NCBI RefSeq assembly: GCF_023208015.1
Contig: NZ_CP051627.1
Location: 3,640,422 to 3,704,421, forward strand
Direction of reading: 5' to 3'
DNA: 64,000 nucleotides
From: Thermobifida alba
GTDB taxonomy: Bacteria; Actinomycetota; Actinomycetes; Streptosporangiales; Streptosporangiaceae
The position numbers and the translations under genes are program-made. Every line of letters begins with the position of its first letter. The stretch's first letter is position 1. Positions 1 through 8,201 of the stretch are shown here, piece by piece. A model generated the notes under the pieces. It made no database searches, was not told the DNA's origin, and was given only the letters and a program-made list of their open reading frames with translations.

Positions 1-434
1 CGGTGCAGGCTCCGCCACTCGGTGGCCAGTTCGGCGGGAATCCTCAGGTAGTCGTTGGTGACCAGTTTCCCGCTGGGGACGTCGACGATTGCGGGGACAC
101 TGATCCCGCCGGTGTACTCGGGGTCGCGGGCGTGGTAGGCCTCGGCCAGGTAGCGGATGCCGAGCACCGGGTCGCGGCCGTCCGGATCGAGCGTGAACCG
201 CCAGCTCCGCTCGTCCTGGATGGGGTCGGCCACGGCCAGGGAGAGCGTCGGCTCCAGGCCCAGCAGGCGGCGCGCGATCATCGCCCGGTTGGCCCACGGG
301 CAGGCGCGGCTCACCACCAGCCGGTACCGTCCCGGCTCCACCGGCCACCCCTCGGAGCCGTCGGCGGTGATGCGGTCGACGAAACCGCTCGGCGACCGTT
401 TGAACTCCGGCTTGTCCGACGTGTCGGTTCCCAT
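1..434 (-). CDS. glutathionyl-hydroquinone reductase-like GST, N-terminal part (runs off the window)
   Basis: The gene reads leftward from an ATG at 434 and is cut by the window edge, leaving about 144 residues. Near residue 42 it has SRACPWANR, the Cys-Pro-Trp-Ala active site (Cys45) of the Xi-class transferases (E. coli YqjG, yeast ECM4), which remove glutathione from glutathionyl-hydroquinones. The stretch ending VPAIVDVPSGKLVTND is the usual thioredoxin-fold end of this family with the cis-Pro. Actinomycetes make mycothiol rather than glutathione, so the natural thiol here may be mycothiol; that is inference. The C-terminal helical domain lies outside the window. It is divergent from the gene at 586. 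The family call is good, the substrate unknown. Confidence 0.85.
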   Translation of the reverse strand, partial: MGTDTSDKPEFKRSPSGFVDRITADGSEGWPVEPGRYRLVVSRACPWANRAMIARRLLGLEPTLSLAVADPIQDERSWRFTLDPDGRDPVLGIRYLAEAYHARDPEYTGGISVPAIVDVPSGKLVTNDYLRIPAELATEWRSLH

Positions 435-585
435 GCCCACCCTTTCGTGTCTGTCGTCCGTGGCGTGCCGTTCCGCGCGGCGGGCCGCCCGGATCCGGCG
501 ATGGACAGAACATTCCCCGCCGATCGGGGATTCCCCGGTATCCCGCCGCCGAGTGGGTAGGGGGCTGCCCGTCAGGAGGTGAGGC

Positions 586-1098
586 ATGAGACTCGACAGG
601 AACCGGCCGGAGGACCGCCGGCTCGGCAACGTCTACCGCTTCGGCGCCGCACTGACCGGCGGGGCGCTCGTCGTCCTCGGCCTGCTCGGCGCGGCGGACC
701 AGGCCGCGTTCCTCACCACCGAGGGTGAGGTGTTCTCGGGGGTCTCCACCACCGAGGCGGTGGGCTTCCTCATGGTGGCGTTCGGCTCGCTGCTGCTCGG
801 CGGCGCGGTCGTCGGCGGCACCTTCGCCTCCACCGTCAACATCGTGCTGGGGGCGGTGTTCGTGCTGAGCGGCCTGACGTCCCTGGCGGTGCTGGACACC
901 CCGTACAACCTGCTGGCCCTGCGCATGCCGAACGTGCTCTGCGTCTTCGCCGTCGGCGTGGTGCTGCTGACGTTCGGCATGTACGGGCGGTTCAGCGGCC
1001 GTCTGCCGTACGACAACCCGTACTGGCGGTCGCGCCATCCGCACGCCGTTGCGGAGCCGCCCCGGCGGCAGCGCCCGTTCTTCACCGGCCGGGGGTGA
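586..1098 (+). CDS. DUF4383 family membrane protein
   Basis: This 170-residue protein has four hydrophobic segments (about residues 18-40, 58-80, 85-105 and 112-135), a short basic N-terminus and a cytoplasmic-looking Pro/Arg-rich tail. Length and arrangement fit the DUF4383 family of small actinobacterial membrane proteins, whose function is unknown. An AGGAGGTG ribosome-binding site ends about 7 nt before the ATG. The stop codon (1096-1098) lies 2 nt before the ATG of the next gene, so the two are probably co-transcribed and translationally coupled. Family recognition is by appearance only. Confidence 0.75.
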   Translation: MRLDRNRPEDRRLGNVYRFGAALTGGALVVLGLLGAADQAAFLTTEGEVFSGVSTTEAVGFLMVAFGSLLLGGAVVGGTFASTVNIVLGAVFVLSGLTSLAVLDTPYNLLALRMPNVLCVFAVGVVLLTFGMYGRFSGRLPYDNPYWRSRHPHAVAEPPRRQRPFFTGRG

Positions 1099-1100
1099 GC

Positions 1101-2570
1101 ATGGCGCGGGTCCTGGTCACGGGGGCGAGCGGCTACATCGGCGGCCGGCTCGTCCCGGAACTGCTCGCCGCCGGGCACCGGGTGCGCTGCCTGGCCCGTT
1201 CGCCCGAGAAGCTCCGCGACCACCCGTGGCGCGCCGACGTGTCGGTCGTCCGGGGCGACGTGCTGTCCCCCGAGACCCTGGCTCCGGCGCTGGCGGACGT
1301 GGACGTCGCCTACTACCTGGTGCACTCGATGGGCGGCGGGGCCGACTTCGCCCGCCGGGACGAGGAGGGGGCGCGCAACTTCGCCGCCGCCGCGCACGCC
1401 GCCGGCGTCCGCCGCATCGTCTACCTGGGCGGGCTCGTCCCCAGAGGGGAGCGGCTCTCCCCGCACCTGCGCTCCCGCGCCCAGGTGGGCGACATCCTGC
1501 TGGCCTCGCCCGTGCCGACCGCGGTGCTGCGGGCCGCGGTCATCCTCGGTTCGGGCTCGGCCTCCTTCGAGATGCTGCGCCACCTCACCGAGCGGCTGCC
1601 GGTGATGACCACGCCCCGCTGGGTGACGACCCGGGTGCAGCCGATCGCGGTGCGGGACGTGCTGCGGCTGCTCGTCCGGTGCACGGACCTGCCCGCCGAC
1701 GTCGACCGGGTCTTCGACATCGGGGGGCCGGAGGTCCTCACCTACGCCGAGATGATCCAGCGTTTCGCCCGCGTCGCGGGGCTGCGGCGGCGGCTGATCG
1801 TCCCCGTCCCGGTGCTCTCGCCGGGCCTGTCGAGCCTGTGGGTGGGCGTGGTCACCCCGGTTCCGGCCGCTGTCGCGCGGCCCCTGGTGGAGTCGCTGCG
1901 CAACGAGGTGGTCTGCGGCGAGAACGACCTGGCCGACCTGCTCGGCGACCACGACCGGCTCGGTTTCGACGAGGCGGTGCGGCTGGCGCTGCGCCGGGTC
2001 CGGGAGGCGCGGGTGGACACCCGCTGGTCGTCGGCGGCCTGGCCGTCGGCTCCCGCGGACCCGCTGCCCACCGACCCGGGGTGGACGGGCGGTTCCCTCT
2101 ACGTCGACGAGCGGGTCCGCCCGGTCGCGGCGTCGCGTGAGGCGCTGTGGCGGGTCATCGAGGGCATCGGCGGTGAGCGCGGCTGGTACTCGTGGCCGCT
2201 GGCGTGGGCGGCGCGGGGCTGGCTGGACCGGTTGGGCGGCGGGGTGGGGCTGCGCCGGGGGCGGCGCGACCCCGACCGGCTGCGGGTGGGCGACTCCCTC
2301 GACTTCTGGCGGGTCGAGGAGGTCGACCGCGGTTCGCTGCTGCGGCTGCGCGCCGAGATGCGGCTGCCCGGGGACGCCTGGCTGGAGCTGCGCGCCGACA
2401 CCGAGGGAGGGCACACGTGCTACCGGCAGCGTGCGCTGTTCCGTCCGCACGGCCTCGGCGGCCACCTGTACTGGCGCGGCATCACCGTGTTCCACGGGGT
2501 CGTCTTCGCCTCGATGGCGCGCAACATCGCGCTCGCGGCCGTGCGCGAGACCGCGCACCAGCGAACGTGA
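1101..2570 (+). CDS. NmrA/SDR-type NAD(P)-binding protein with C-terminal DUF2867
   Basis: The protein has about 490 residues. It opens with VLVTGASGYIGGRL, an atypical-SDR dinucleotide-binding glycine motif, followed by a Rossmann-like domain to about residue 300 that matches NAD(P)H-binding epimerase-like proteins of the YbjT type. The C-terminal 150 residues, rich in Arg/Trp (RGWLDRLGGGVGLRRGRRDP), correspond to DUF2867, a SRPBCC-like domain often fused to this SDR type. No catalytic YxxxK is obvious, as usual for NmrA-like sensors, so it may bind NAD(P) without being a dehydrogenase. The ATG at 1101 has a GGGGG ribosome-binding site; a GTG at 1095 overlapping the upstream stop is an alternative. 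Substrate unknown. Confidence 0.8.
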   Translation: MARVLVTGASGYIGGRLVPELLAAGHRVRCLARSPEKLRDHPWRADVSVVRGDVLSPETLAPALADVDVAYYLVHSMGGGADFARRDEEGARNFAAAAHAAGVRRIVYLGGLVPRGERLSPHLRSRAQVGDILLASPVPTAVLRAAVILGSGSASFEMLRHLTERLPVMTTPRWVTTRVQPIAVRDVLRLLVRCTDLPADVDRVFDIGGPEVLTYAEMIQRFARVAGLRRRLIVPVPVLSPGLSSLWVGVVTPVPAAVARPLVESLRNEVVCGENDLADLLGDHDRLGFDEAVRLALRRVREARVDTRWSSAAWPSAPADPLPTDPGWTGGSLYVDERVRPVAASREALWRVIEGIGGERGWYSWPLAWAARGWLDRLGGGVGLRRGRRDPDRLRVGDSLDFWRVEEVDRGSLLRLRAEMRLPGDAWLELRADTEGGHTCYRQRALFRPHGLGGHLYWRGITVFHGVVFASMARNIALAAVRETAHQRT

Positions 2571-2707
2571 TCCAGATCACCATTACTCGGGGTGTGGTGT
2601 CATGTTCCCCGCGGTCGGCCGCGCCGGGCGGCCCCGTGGACCGGGCCCCGCACGCCCACGCCGACCCGACCCTTCTTCCGCTGTCGAACACCACGTGAGG
2701 AGCCCTC

Positions 2708-5032
2708 TTGCACCGGATCGCGAAACAGTCGGCGGACGCCGACCATCCCCCCGGGTCCCGGCCACCGGTGCGCCACCGCCGCGTCTGGTACGGGGCGGCG
2801 GTCCTGCTCGTCCTGGCCTGGCTGTTCGGTGCGGGCCCCCTGGGGGCCTTCATGGGCCGCCTCACCGAGGTGCAGACCAACGACGAGTCCTCCTTCCTCC
2901 CGGTCAGCGCCGAATCCACCGAGGTCAGCCGGATCCAGCAGGATTTCGCGCAACAGGAGCGGGTCCCCGCGATCATCGCCTACTCCGCCGACGACACCCT
3001 CACCGAGGAGCAGCTGGCCGCCATCGGCGACCAGGTCGCGGCGGTACGGGACCGCCCGGAGATCTCCGACGGCGAGGCGGTCGGCCCGCTGGTGGGCACC
3101 GAGGACGACTCCGTCGCCCAGGTGGTCGTGCCGCTGCGCGAGGACGCCGACGTCGGCGACACCGTCGAGGAGCTGCGCGCCCTCCTCGCCGAGCACCCCG
3201 TCGACGGGGTGGAGGTGTACGTGGCCGGTCCCGCCGGGCTCGTCGCCGACCTGTCGGCGGCCTTCGGCGGCATCGACAGCACCCTGCTGCTGGTGGCGCT
3301 CGGCGCGGTGCTGGTCATCCTCATCTCCGTGTACCGCTCCCCGATCCTGCCGGTCGTGGTGATCCTCGCCGCGATGCTCGCCCTGGTACTGGCCGCGGCG
3401 GCCGTCTACGCCGCGGCGGCGGCCGACTGGGTGCAGCTCAACGGGCAGAGCCAGGGCATCCTGTTCATCCTGGTCGTCGGCGCGTGCACGGACTACGCGC
3501 TGCTGCTGGTCTCCCGCTACCGGGAGACCCTCCAGGAGCACGCCCGGCCCCTGGACGCGATGCGCACGGCGGTGCGCGGCACCGTCGAGCCGATCCTCGC
3601 CTCCGGCGGCACCGTCATCCTCGGCGTGCTGTGCCTGCTCGCCAGCGACCTGGCCTCCAACCGCGGTCTCGGCCCGGTCGCCGCGATCGGCATCGCCGCG
3701 GCGCTGTTCGCGGCGCTGACCTTCCTGCCCGCGGTGCTCCTGCTGCTGGGCCGTGCCGCGTTCTGGCCGATCCGCCCCCGCTTCGAGGGAGTCGAGGCGA
3801 CCGGGGAGGCCGAACCCACCGACACCGTGCTGCGCCGGCACCGCCTGTGGGGCGGCATCGCCACCTCGGTGGCGCGCCACCCCCGCCGCTACTGGGTGGC
3901 GACGGCGCTGGTGCTGCTGGCCGCGGCCGCGTTCGTGCCGCAGTTCCGCGCCGAGGGGACCTCCGACTTCGACGTGTTCCGCACCGAGGTGGACTCGGTG
4001 GCCGGCCAGGAGGTGCTGGAGGACGGTTTCGGGCAGGCGGTGACGGCCCAGCCCGCGGTGATCGTCGCCGACGCCGACGAGATCGACGCGGTCATCGAGG
4101 CCGCCGAGGGCGTCGACGGCGTCACCGAGGTGGTGCCGGTCACCGAGAAGCCGGACCCGGCGGGCGGCGCTCCCCCGGCGGCCGGCGGGGAGGACACGCC
4201 GGGCGGTCCGCCGCCCGGCGCCGCGGACGGCCCGGACGCGGGGACGGAGGGACCGCCCCCCGGCGCCACCGGGGACGGACCGCCACCCGGCGTCGCCGGC
4301 GGAGGACCGTCCGAGGCCGAGCCGAAGGTCGTGGACGGCCGGGTGCTGCTGGAGGCGTCCCTGAGCGAACCCGCCGCGTCCACCGAGGCCGTGGACATCA
4401 CCCGCGACCTGCGGGCGGCCGTGCACGCGGTGGACGGCGCCGACGCCCTGGTGGGCGGCCCCTCCGCGGAGACCCTCGACACGCTCGACACCGCCACCCG
4501 CGACCTGTACGTCGTGGTGCCGCTGGTGCTGACCGTGGTGCTGCTGGTGCTGGTCGTGCTGCTCCGGTCGGTGGTGGCCCCGGTGCTGCTCATGATCACC
4601 ACGGTGGTGTCGTTCGGTTCGGCGCTGGGCGTGGGCGCGCTCGTCTTCAACCACCTGCTGGACCTGCCGGGCGCGGACCCGGGGGTGCCGCTGTTCGCGT
4701 TCGTGTTCCTGGTGGCCCTGGGCATCGACTACAACATCTTCCTGATGACCCGGGTCCGCGAGGAGGCGGCGGGCTTCGGCCACCGCGAGGGGGTGCTGCG
4801 CGGCCTCACCGTCACCGGCGGCGTCATCACCTCCGCGGGCGTGGTGCTGGCCGCGACCTTCGCCGCGCTGGCGGTGGTGCCGCTGCTGTTCCTGCTCCAG
4901 TTGGCGTTCCTGGTGGCGTTCGGCGTGCTGCTGGACGCGCTGGTCGTGCGCTCCCTGCTGGTCCCCGCGCTCAGCCTCGACGTGGGCCGCGCGATGTGGT
5001 GGCCCAGCCGGCTGGCCCGCGACCGGTCCTGA
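2708..5032 (+). CDS. MMPL/RND family membrane transporter
   Basis: This 774-residue protein has the MMPL layout: one transmembrane helix at about 28-48, an extracytoplasmic domain to about 190, a cluster of helices at about 195-370 containing GACTDYALLLVSRYRE, a second extracytoplasmic domain at 400-590, and a second helix cluster at 595-760 containing LGIDYNIFLMTRVREE. The two Asp-Tyr motifs are the proton-relay signatures of the family. Relatives export lipids, siderophores or drugs by proton motive force. A TTG start is used, preceded by GAGGAG. Residues about 480-540 form a Gly/Pro-rich insert inside the second periplasmic domain. A strong bidirectional hairpin follows the stop. Substrate unknown. 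Confidence 0.9.
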   Translation: MHRIAKQSADADHPPGSRPPVRHRRVWYGAAVLLVLAWLFGAGPLGAFMGRLTEVQTNDESSFLPVSAESTEVSRIQQDFAQQERVPAIIAYSADDTLTEEQLAAIGDQVAAVRDRPEISDGEAVGPLVGTEDDSVAQVVVPLREDADVGDTVEELRALLAEHPVDGVEVYVAGPAGLVADLSAAFGGIDSTLLLVALGAVLVILISVYRSPILPVVVILAAMLALVLAAAAVYAAAAADWVQLNGQSQGILFILVVGACTDYALLLVSRYRETLQEHARPLDAMRTAVRGTVEPILASGGTVILGVLCLLASDLASNRGLGPVAAIGIAAALFAALTFLPAVLLLLGRAAFWPIRPRFEGVEATGEAEPTDTVLRRHRLWGGIATSVARHPRRYWVATALVLLAAAAFVPQFRAEGTSDFDVFRTEVDSVAGQEVLEDGFGQAVTAQPAVIVADADEIDAVIEAAEGVDGVTEVVPVTEKPDPAGGAPPAAGGEDTPGGPPPGAADGPDAGTEGPPPGATGDGPPPGVAGGGPSEAEPKVVDGRVLLEASLSEPAASTEAVDITRDLRAAVHAVDGADALVGGPSAETLDTLDTATRDLYVVVPLVLTVVLLVLVVLLRSVVAPVLLMITTVVSFGSALGVGALVFNHLLDLPGADPGVPLFAFVFLVALGIDYNIFLMTRVREEAAGFGHREGVLRGLTVTGGVITSAGVVLAATFAALAVVPLLFLLQLAFLVAFGVLLDALVVRSLLVPALSLDVGRAMWWPSRLARDRS

Positions 5033-5041
5033 CCCGCGGCC

Positions 5042-5075
5042 CCGGGGGCGGGAGGCGTCGCCCTCCCGCCCCCGG
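5042..5075. terminator. bidirectional intrinsic terminator hairpin
   Basis: Perfect 13-bp GC stem (5042-5054 with 5063-5075) and an 8-nt loop, lying between the convergent MMPL gene and the gene ending at 5094. There is no U tract, as is common in actinomycetes. Confidence 0.75.
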
Positions 5076-5093
5076 CCGGTCCCGGGCGCGGCG

Positions 5094-5861
5094 TCAGTCC
5101 CAGGGCCAGACCACGCGCGCCCGGGTCCGCCACAGTTCCAGGACCGAGGCGTCCCCCGTCACGGTGAGCCCGGCGGTGCCGCGCCGGTTCCACAGCAGGG
5201 TGTACAGGTCGCCGGCGTTGCCGGTGACCGTGCAGTCGGCCGTGCCGTAGCCGCGCACGGTGGCCACGCCCTCCGGACCGATGGTGGCCAGCCAGGCGTC
5301 GCCGGTGTCCACGGCCCGCACCGCCAGGGTCCGCGACGGCTCGGCGGTGACCACCGGGTTGCGGGAGGTGAAGAAGTTGCGCAGGATCTCGTCGACGCCG
5401 TCGGCGGCGAAACCGGCGGACACCGGGGTCACGCCCCGGCCCGCGGCCTCGGCGTCGACGCGGTGGATGGTCGTCTCGTGGGCCTGGCGGCGGGCCCAGA
5501 ACTCCACCGGGGACGGCGCGGGCTGGAACGACCAGCACCGCGTGGACAGGTCGGCGCCGCCCAGGACGTCCACCAGCCGGGCGTGGCCCTCCCGGAACCA
5601 GGCGAGCAGTTCACCGTCGTCCTCCGGCCAGCTCCGCATGGCCGCCGCGTGCTTCTCGCCCTGCGGACGCCTCTCCAGCCGTTCACTCACGATGGTCGCG
5701 GCGAAGCGGTGCACCCCGCCGGTGTGCCGCAGCAGATCCCGCACCCGCCACTCGGGGCAGGTGGGCACCTTCGCGTCCATGCCCGCGGCCTCGGCGGCGT
5801 CGGCCATGCGTTCGCCCTCCACACGCAGCCAGCGGACGTGCTCGTCCCGTCGCGTCCTCAC
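5094..5861 (-). CDS. maleylpyruvate isomerase family mycothiol-dependent protein
   Basis: This 255-residue protein has an N-terminal DinB-like four-helix domain (about 1-150) with CPEWRVRDLLRHTGGVHRF, including the HTGGVH segment that carries a metal-binding His, then AHETTIHRVDAE with further metal-ligand candidates. A C-terminal MDMPI_C-type domain (about 170-250) follows. The family covers mycothiol-dependent maleylpyruvate isomerase and many uncharacterised actinobacterial thiol transferases, so an isomerase reaction is not implied. The GTG start is 8-9 nt after a GGAGGTGA site. No gentisate pathway genes lie nearby. Conversion of an electrophile with mycothiol is the best inference. Confidence 0.85.
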   Translation of the reverse strand: MRTRRDEHVRWLRVEGERMADAAEAAGMDAKVPTCPEWRVRDLLRHTGGVHRFAATIVSERLERRPQGEKHAAAMRSWPEDDGELLAWFREGHARLVDVLGGADLSTRCWSFQPAPSPVEFWARRQAHETTIHRVDAEAAGRGVTPVSAGFAADGVDEILRNFFTSRNPVVTAEPSRTLAVRAVDTGDAWLATIGPEGVATVRGYGTADCTVTGNAGDLYTLLWNRRGTAGLTVTGDASVLELWRTRARVVWPWD

Positions 5862-5948
5862 CGTTGTTCACCTCCAGAGGGGAAAACTCTCTCAAGGCAA
5901 CCACACGGCGTTTCCGCGCGAATCGGCGGATCGACCAGAACGCGCACC

Positions 5949-6758
5949 TCAGGACGGGACGCCGGGCCGTTCCGCGGTGCGGGTGGTCTCGGTGATCGCG
6001 GCCGACACCAGCGCGGGACGGTCCGCCATCGGCACGTGCCCGCATCCGGGCAGGCTGACCAGGCGGGCGTGGGCGATGCGCGCGGCGACCCGGCGCGCCG
6101 CGTGGGGGGTGAGGACGCGGTCGCGGTCCCCCCAGCCGACGGTCACCGGGCACACCACGCTCGCGGTGAACGAGTAGCAGGCGACCTCGGGAGCCAGCCT
6201 GACGAAGGGGGAGCCGGCGGAGAGCGCGGTGGCGTCGAAACGCACGTCGCGGTGGCTGTCCGGACCGGGGGTGCCGCGCAGCACCCGGCGCGCCACGGAC
6301 CGCATGAGCGGACTGTCGGCCACCGCCACCCGGATGTGCTCGGGGACCCGGGCGGCCACCCCCGCGCCCACGGCGAGCAGCCGGTTGCCCAGGTTCTCCG
6401 CGCCGGCGGTGAACCCGACGGGCGAGAACACGGTGGCCGAGGCGGCGGTCCCGCGCGCGGCCAGTTCCAGGGCGATCGCCCCGCCCAACGAGTTGCCCGC
6501 CAGGTGCGGGCGGTACAGCCCCAACCGGTCGCAGAACCGCTCCACCGCCTCCACCAGCCAGGCGATGTCGTAGCGCTCCCCCGCTCCGGGCGCCCGCGAC
6601 TCCCCGAACCCCGGCAGGTCCAGGGCCACCACGTCGTGGACGGTCTCCAGCATCCGCAGCACCGGACGCCACGCCTGCCTGCGGTGGCCCAGCCCGTGCA
6701 GCAGCACCAGAGGGCTGCCGCTGCCCCGCCGTTCGTAAACGATCCGTGACTCCCCCAT
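5949..6758 (-). CDS. alpha/beta-hydrolase fold protein
   Basis: This is an about 269-residue single-domain alpha/beta hydrolase. LLHGLGHRRQAW is the oxyanion-hole HG motif, GNSLGG the nucleophile elbow with the catalytic Ser, GWGDRDRVL carries the acid, and GCGHVPM the catalytic His, so the triad is complete and correctly spaced. Members include esterases, C-C hydrolases and haloperoxidases, and the substrate cannot be read from sequence. The start is uncertain: the frame stays open to 6869, but the upstream residues look like translated intergenic DNA, so the ATG at 6758 just before ESRIVYERRG was chosen. It is divergent from the Uma2 gene at 6896. Confidence 0.85.
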   Translation of the reverse strand: MGESRIVYERRGSGSPLVLLHGLGHRRQAWRPVLRMLETVHDVVALDLPGFGESRAPGAGERYDIAWLVEAVERFCDRLGLYRPHLAGNSLGGAIALELAARGTAASATVFSPVGFTAGAENLGNRLLAVGAGVAARVPEHIRVAVADSPLMRSVARRVLRGTPGPDSHRDVRFDATALSAGSPFVRLAPEVACYSFTASVVCPVTVGWGDRDRVLTPHAARRVAARIAHARLVSLPGCGHVPMADRPALVSAAITETTRTAERPGVPS

Positions 6759-6895
6759 GAACCACAGCGGTACCCGGGGAGGAAAGGGCCATTCCCTAAC
6801 GCCGCGTTCCGTGGCTTCCGGCCGCGTGTGGGTACGCTTTCCGATACCTTCCCACCCCGGAGTCGTCACCGAACGCGACCAGGGGCGAACCGAGC

Positions 6896-7501
6896 GTGTC
6901 GATCCAGTTGAAGGAGCCGACGTTGTCCGCTGAGCCGCTGCCCGACTGGTTCATGCCGCCCCCCGGGGGCTGGACGGCTGACGACCTCGACCGGCTCCCC
7001 CCGGAGGCGCCGCAGCACATCGAACTGATCGACGGAGCGCTCATCGTGGTGTCCCCCCACCGGTCCTTCCACTCCCGCGTGATGCTGCGTCTGGGCAGTG
7101 CCCTGGACCTCGCTGCCCCGGAAGGCATCGGCGTCGAAATCGAGATGGCGGTCAAGCTGGGGCAACGCCAGCGTCCCGAACCCGACATCCTCGCTTTCCG
7201 CACTTCCGACCGCGACAATGACCGCACCTTCTACCTGCCGGAGGAGGTCCTGCTCGTGGTGGAGATCGTGTCGGAGGAGTCGGCCGAACGCGATCGCGAG
7301 ACCAAACCGCTGAAATATGCCAAGGCCGAAATTCCGCACTTCTGGCGGGTGGAGGAGGACGACTCCGGGTTCCCGGTCGTCTACGTCTACGAACTCGATC
7401 CGGCAACAGGACAGTACGTTCCGACGACGATCGCCCATGACCGGCTGACGGTGAGCGTTCCCTTCGACATCGACGTGGACCTCCGAAGGCTGGTCCGGTG
7501 A
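6896..7501 (+). CDS. Uma2 family (DUF820) PD-(D/E)XK nuclease-like protein
   Basis: The protein has 201 residues. The core reads HIELIDGALIVVSP, then RPEPDILAFR, then VLLVVEIVSEES and a downstream KYAKAEIPHFWRV: the Uma2 pattern in which the PD and the ExV(I) form the PD-(D/E)XK metal site. The family is greatly expanded in cyanobacteria and actinomycetes; the biological role of most copies is unknown. The start is GTG, with ATG starts only further in. No transposase, toxin or methylase sits beside it, so nothing in context suggests a restriction or toxin-antitoxin role. Confidence 0.88.
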   Translation: MSIQLKEPTLSAEPLPDWFMPPPGGWTADDLDRLPPEAPQHIELIDGALIVVSPHRSFHSRVMLRLGSALDLAAPEGIGVEIEMAVKLGQRQRPEPDILAFRTSDRDNDRTFYLPEEVLLVVEIVSEESAERDRETKPLKYAKAEIPHFWRVEEDDSGFPVVYVYELDPATGQYVPTTIAHDRLTVSVPFDIDVDLRRLVR

Positions 7502-7514
7502 CCGGACCCGCCGT

Positions 7515-8087
7515 TCAGGCGATCCGCCGGGCCAGGCGCTCGTAGTCGACGACCAGGCCGTTGCGGTCCACCGTCAGGTCGAACGCCCCGTACCCGGAGT
7601 CGCGGTACCGGTAGCGGTCCAACCCTTCCTCGGGGGTCAGGCGCGTGTAGCGCTGCCGCATCCGGGTGACCCGCAGCTCCGGCACGTCCACCCAGGCGAC
7701 GTGGATGTCGCGGTGCTCCCCCGGTTCCAGGCCCAGACGGCGGATGGGCAGCGTGTTGGTGAGCGGGGCCGCGGCCACGTCCACGTCCACGCACCCCTCC
7801 AGTTCGGGGGCCGCCGCACCGTTGACCGTCCACTGCCCGGACCGGTTGACCAGTTCCAGGACGTGCGCACCGCGCGCGTCGACGACGTCCACCCGGGCGC
7901 TCCGGGTGCTCCACGCCAGGTCGGTGCGCACGCTGAACCGGCACGAGTACCGTTCCCGCGGATCGGCGACGACCTCACCGGCCTCCAGGCGGTAGCCGTG
8001 CCGTTCGGTGACCAGGGTGCCGACGCAGAGCCCCTCGGCGACGTCGAGCCGGGACCAGGCGACGGGGAGCTCGTTCTTGGGGCTCAT
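7515..8087 (-). CDS. putative glycolipid-binding domain protein (DUF1089 type)
   Basis: This 190-residue protein has no signal peptide and no membrane segment. Its pattern (an early CVGTLVTERHGYRLEAGEVV stretch, a central strand-rich region and a closing YRDSGYGAFDLTVDRNGLVVDY) fits the putative glycolipid-binding family, a beta-barrel resembling lipoprotein carriers. Function in bacteria is undetermined. It is convergent with the Uma2 gene (13 nt between stops) and transcribed in the same direction as putP upstream. The family call rests on recognition of the overall pattern. Confidence 0.75.
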   Translation of the reverse strand: MSPKNELPVAWSRLDVAEGLCVGTLVTERHGYRLEAGEVVADPRERYSCRFSVRTDLAWSTRSARVDVVDARGAHVLELVNRSGQWTVNGAAAPELEGCVDVDVAAAPLTNTLPIRRLGLEPGEHRDIHVAWVDVPELRVTRMRQRYTRLTPEEGLDRYRYRDSGYGAFDLTVDRNGLVVDYERLARRIA

Positions 8088-8201
8088 GTCGACCGTTCTA
8101 CCGGTATTTCGCGCTTTGACGCCACACCCGGTGTCCGGTTCGTGACGTGTCGAGAGGCCGAAATCCCGGCGGCGGCGCCCTCCCGGGACGCCGCCGCGGC
8201 C

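Noticed and set aside
2137-5250. Very long plus-strand frame overlapping the MMPL gene
   Set aside because: Arg/Gly-rich shadow; the MMPL frame has clear membrane motifs.
5861-5948. Possible operator between the hydrolase and the isomerase-like gene
   Set aside because: No clear repeat or promoter boxes seen.
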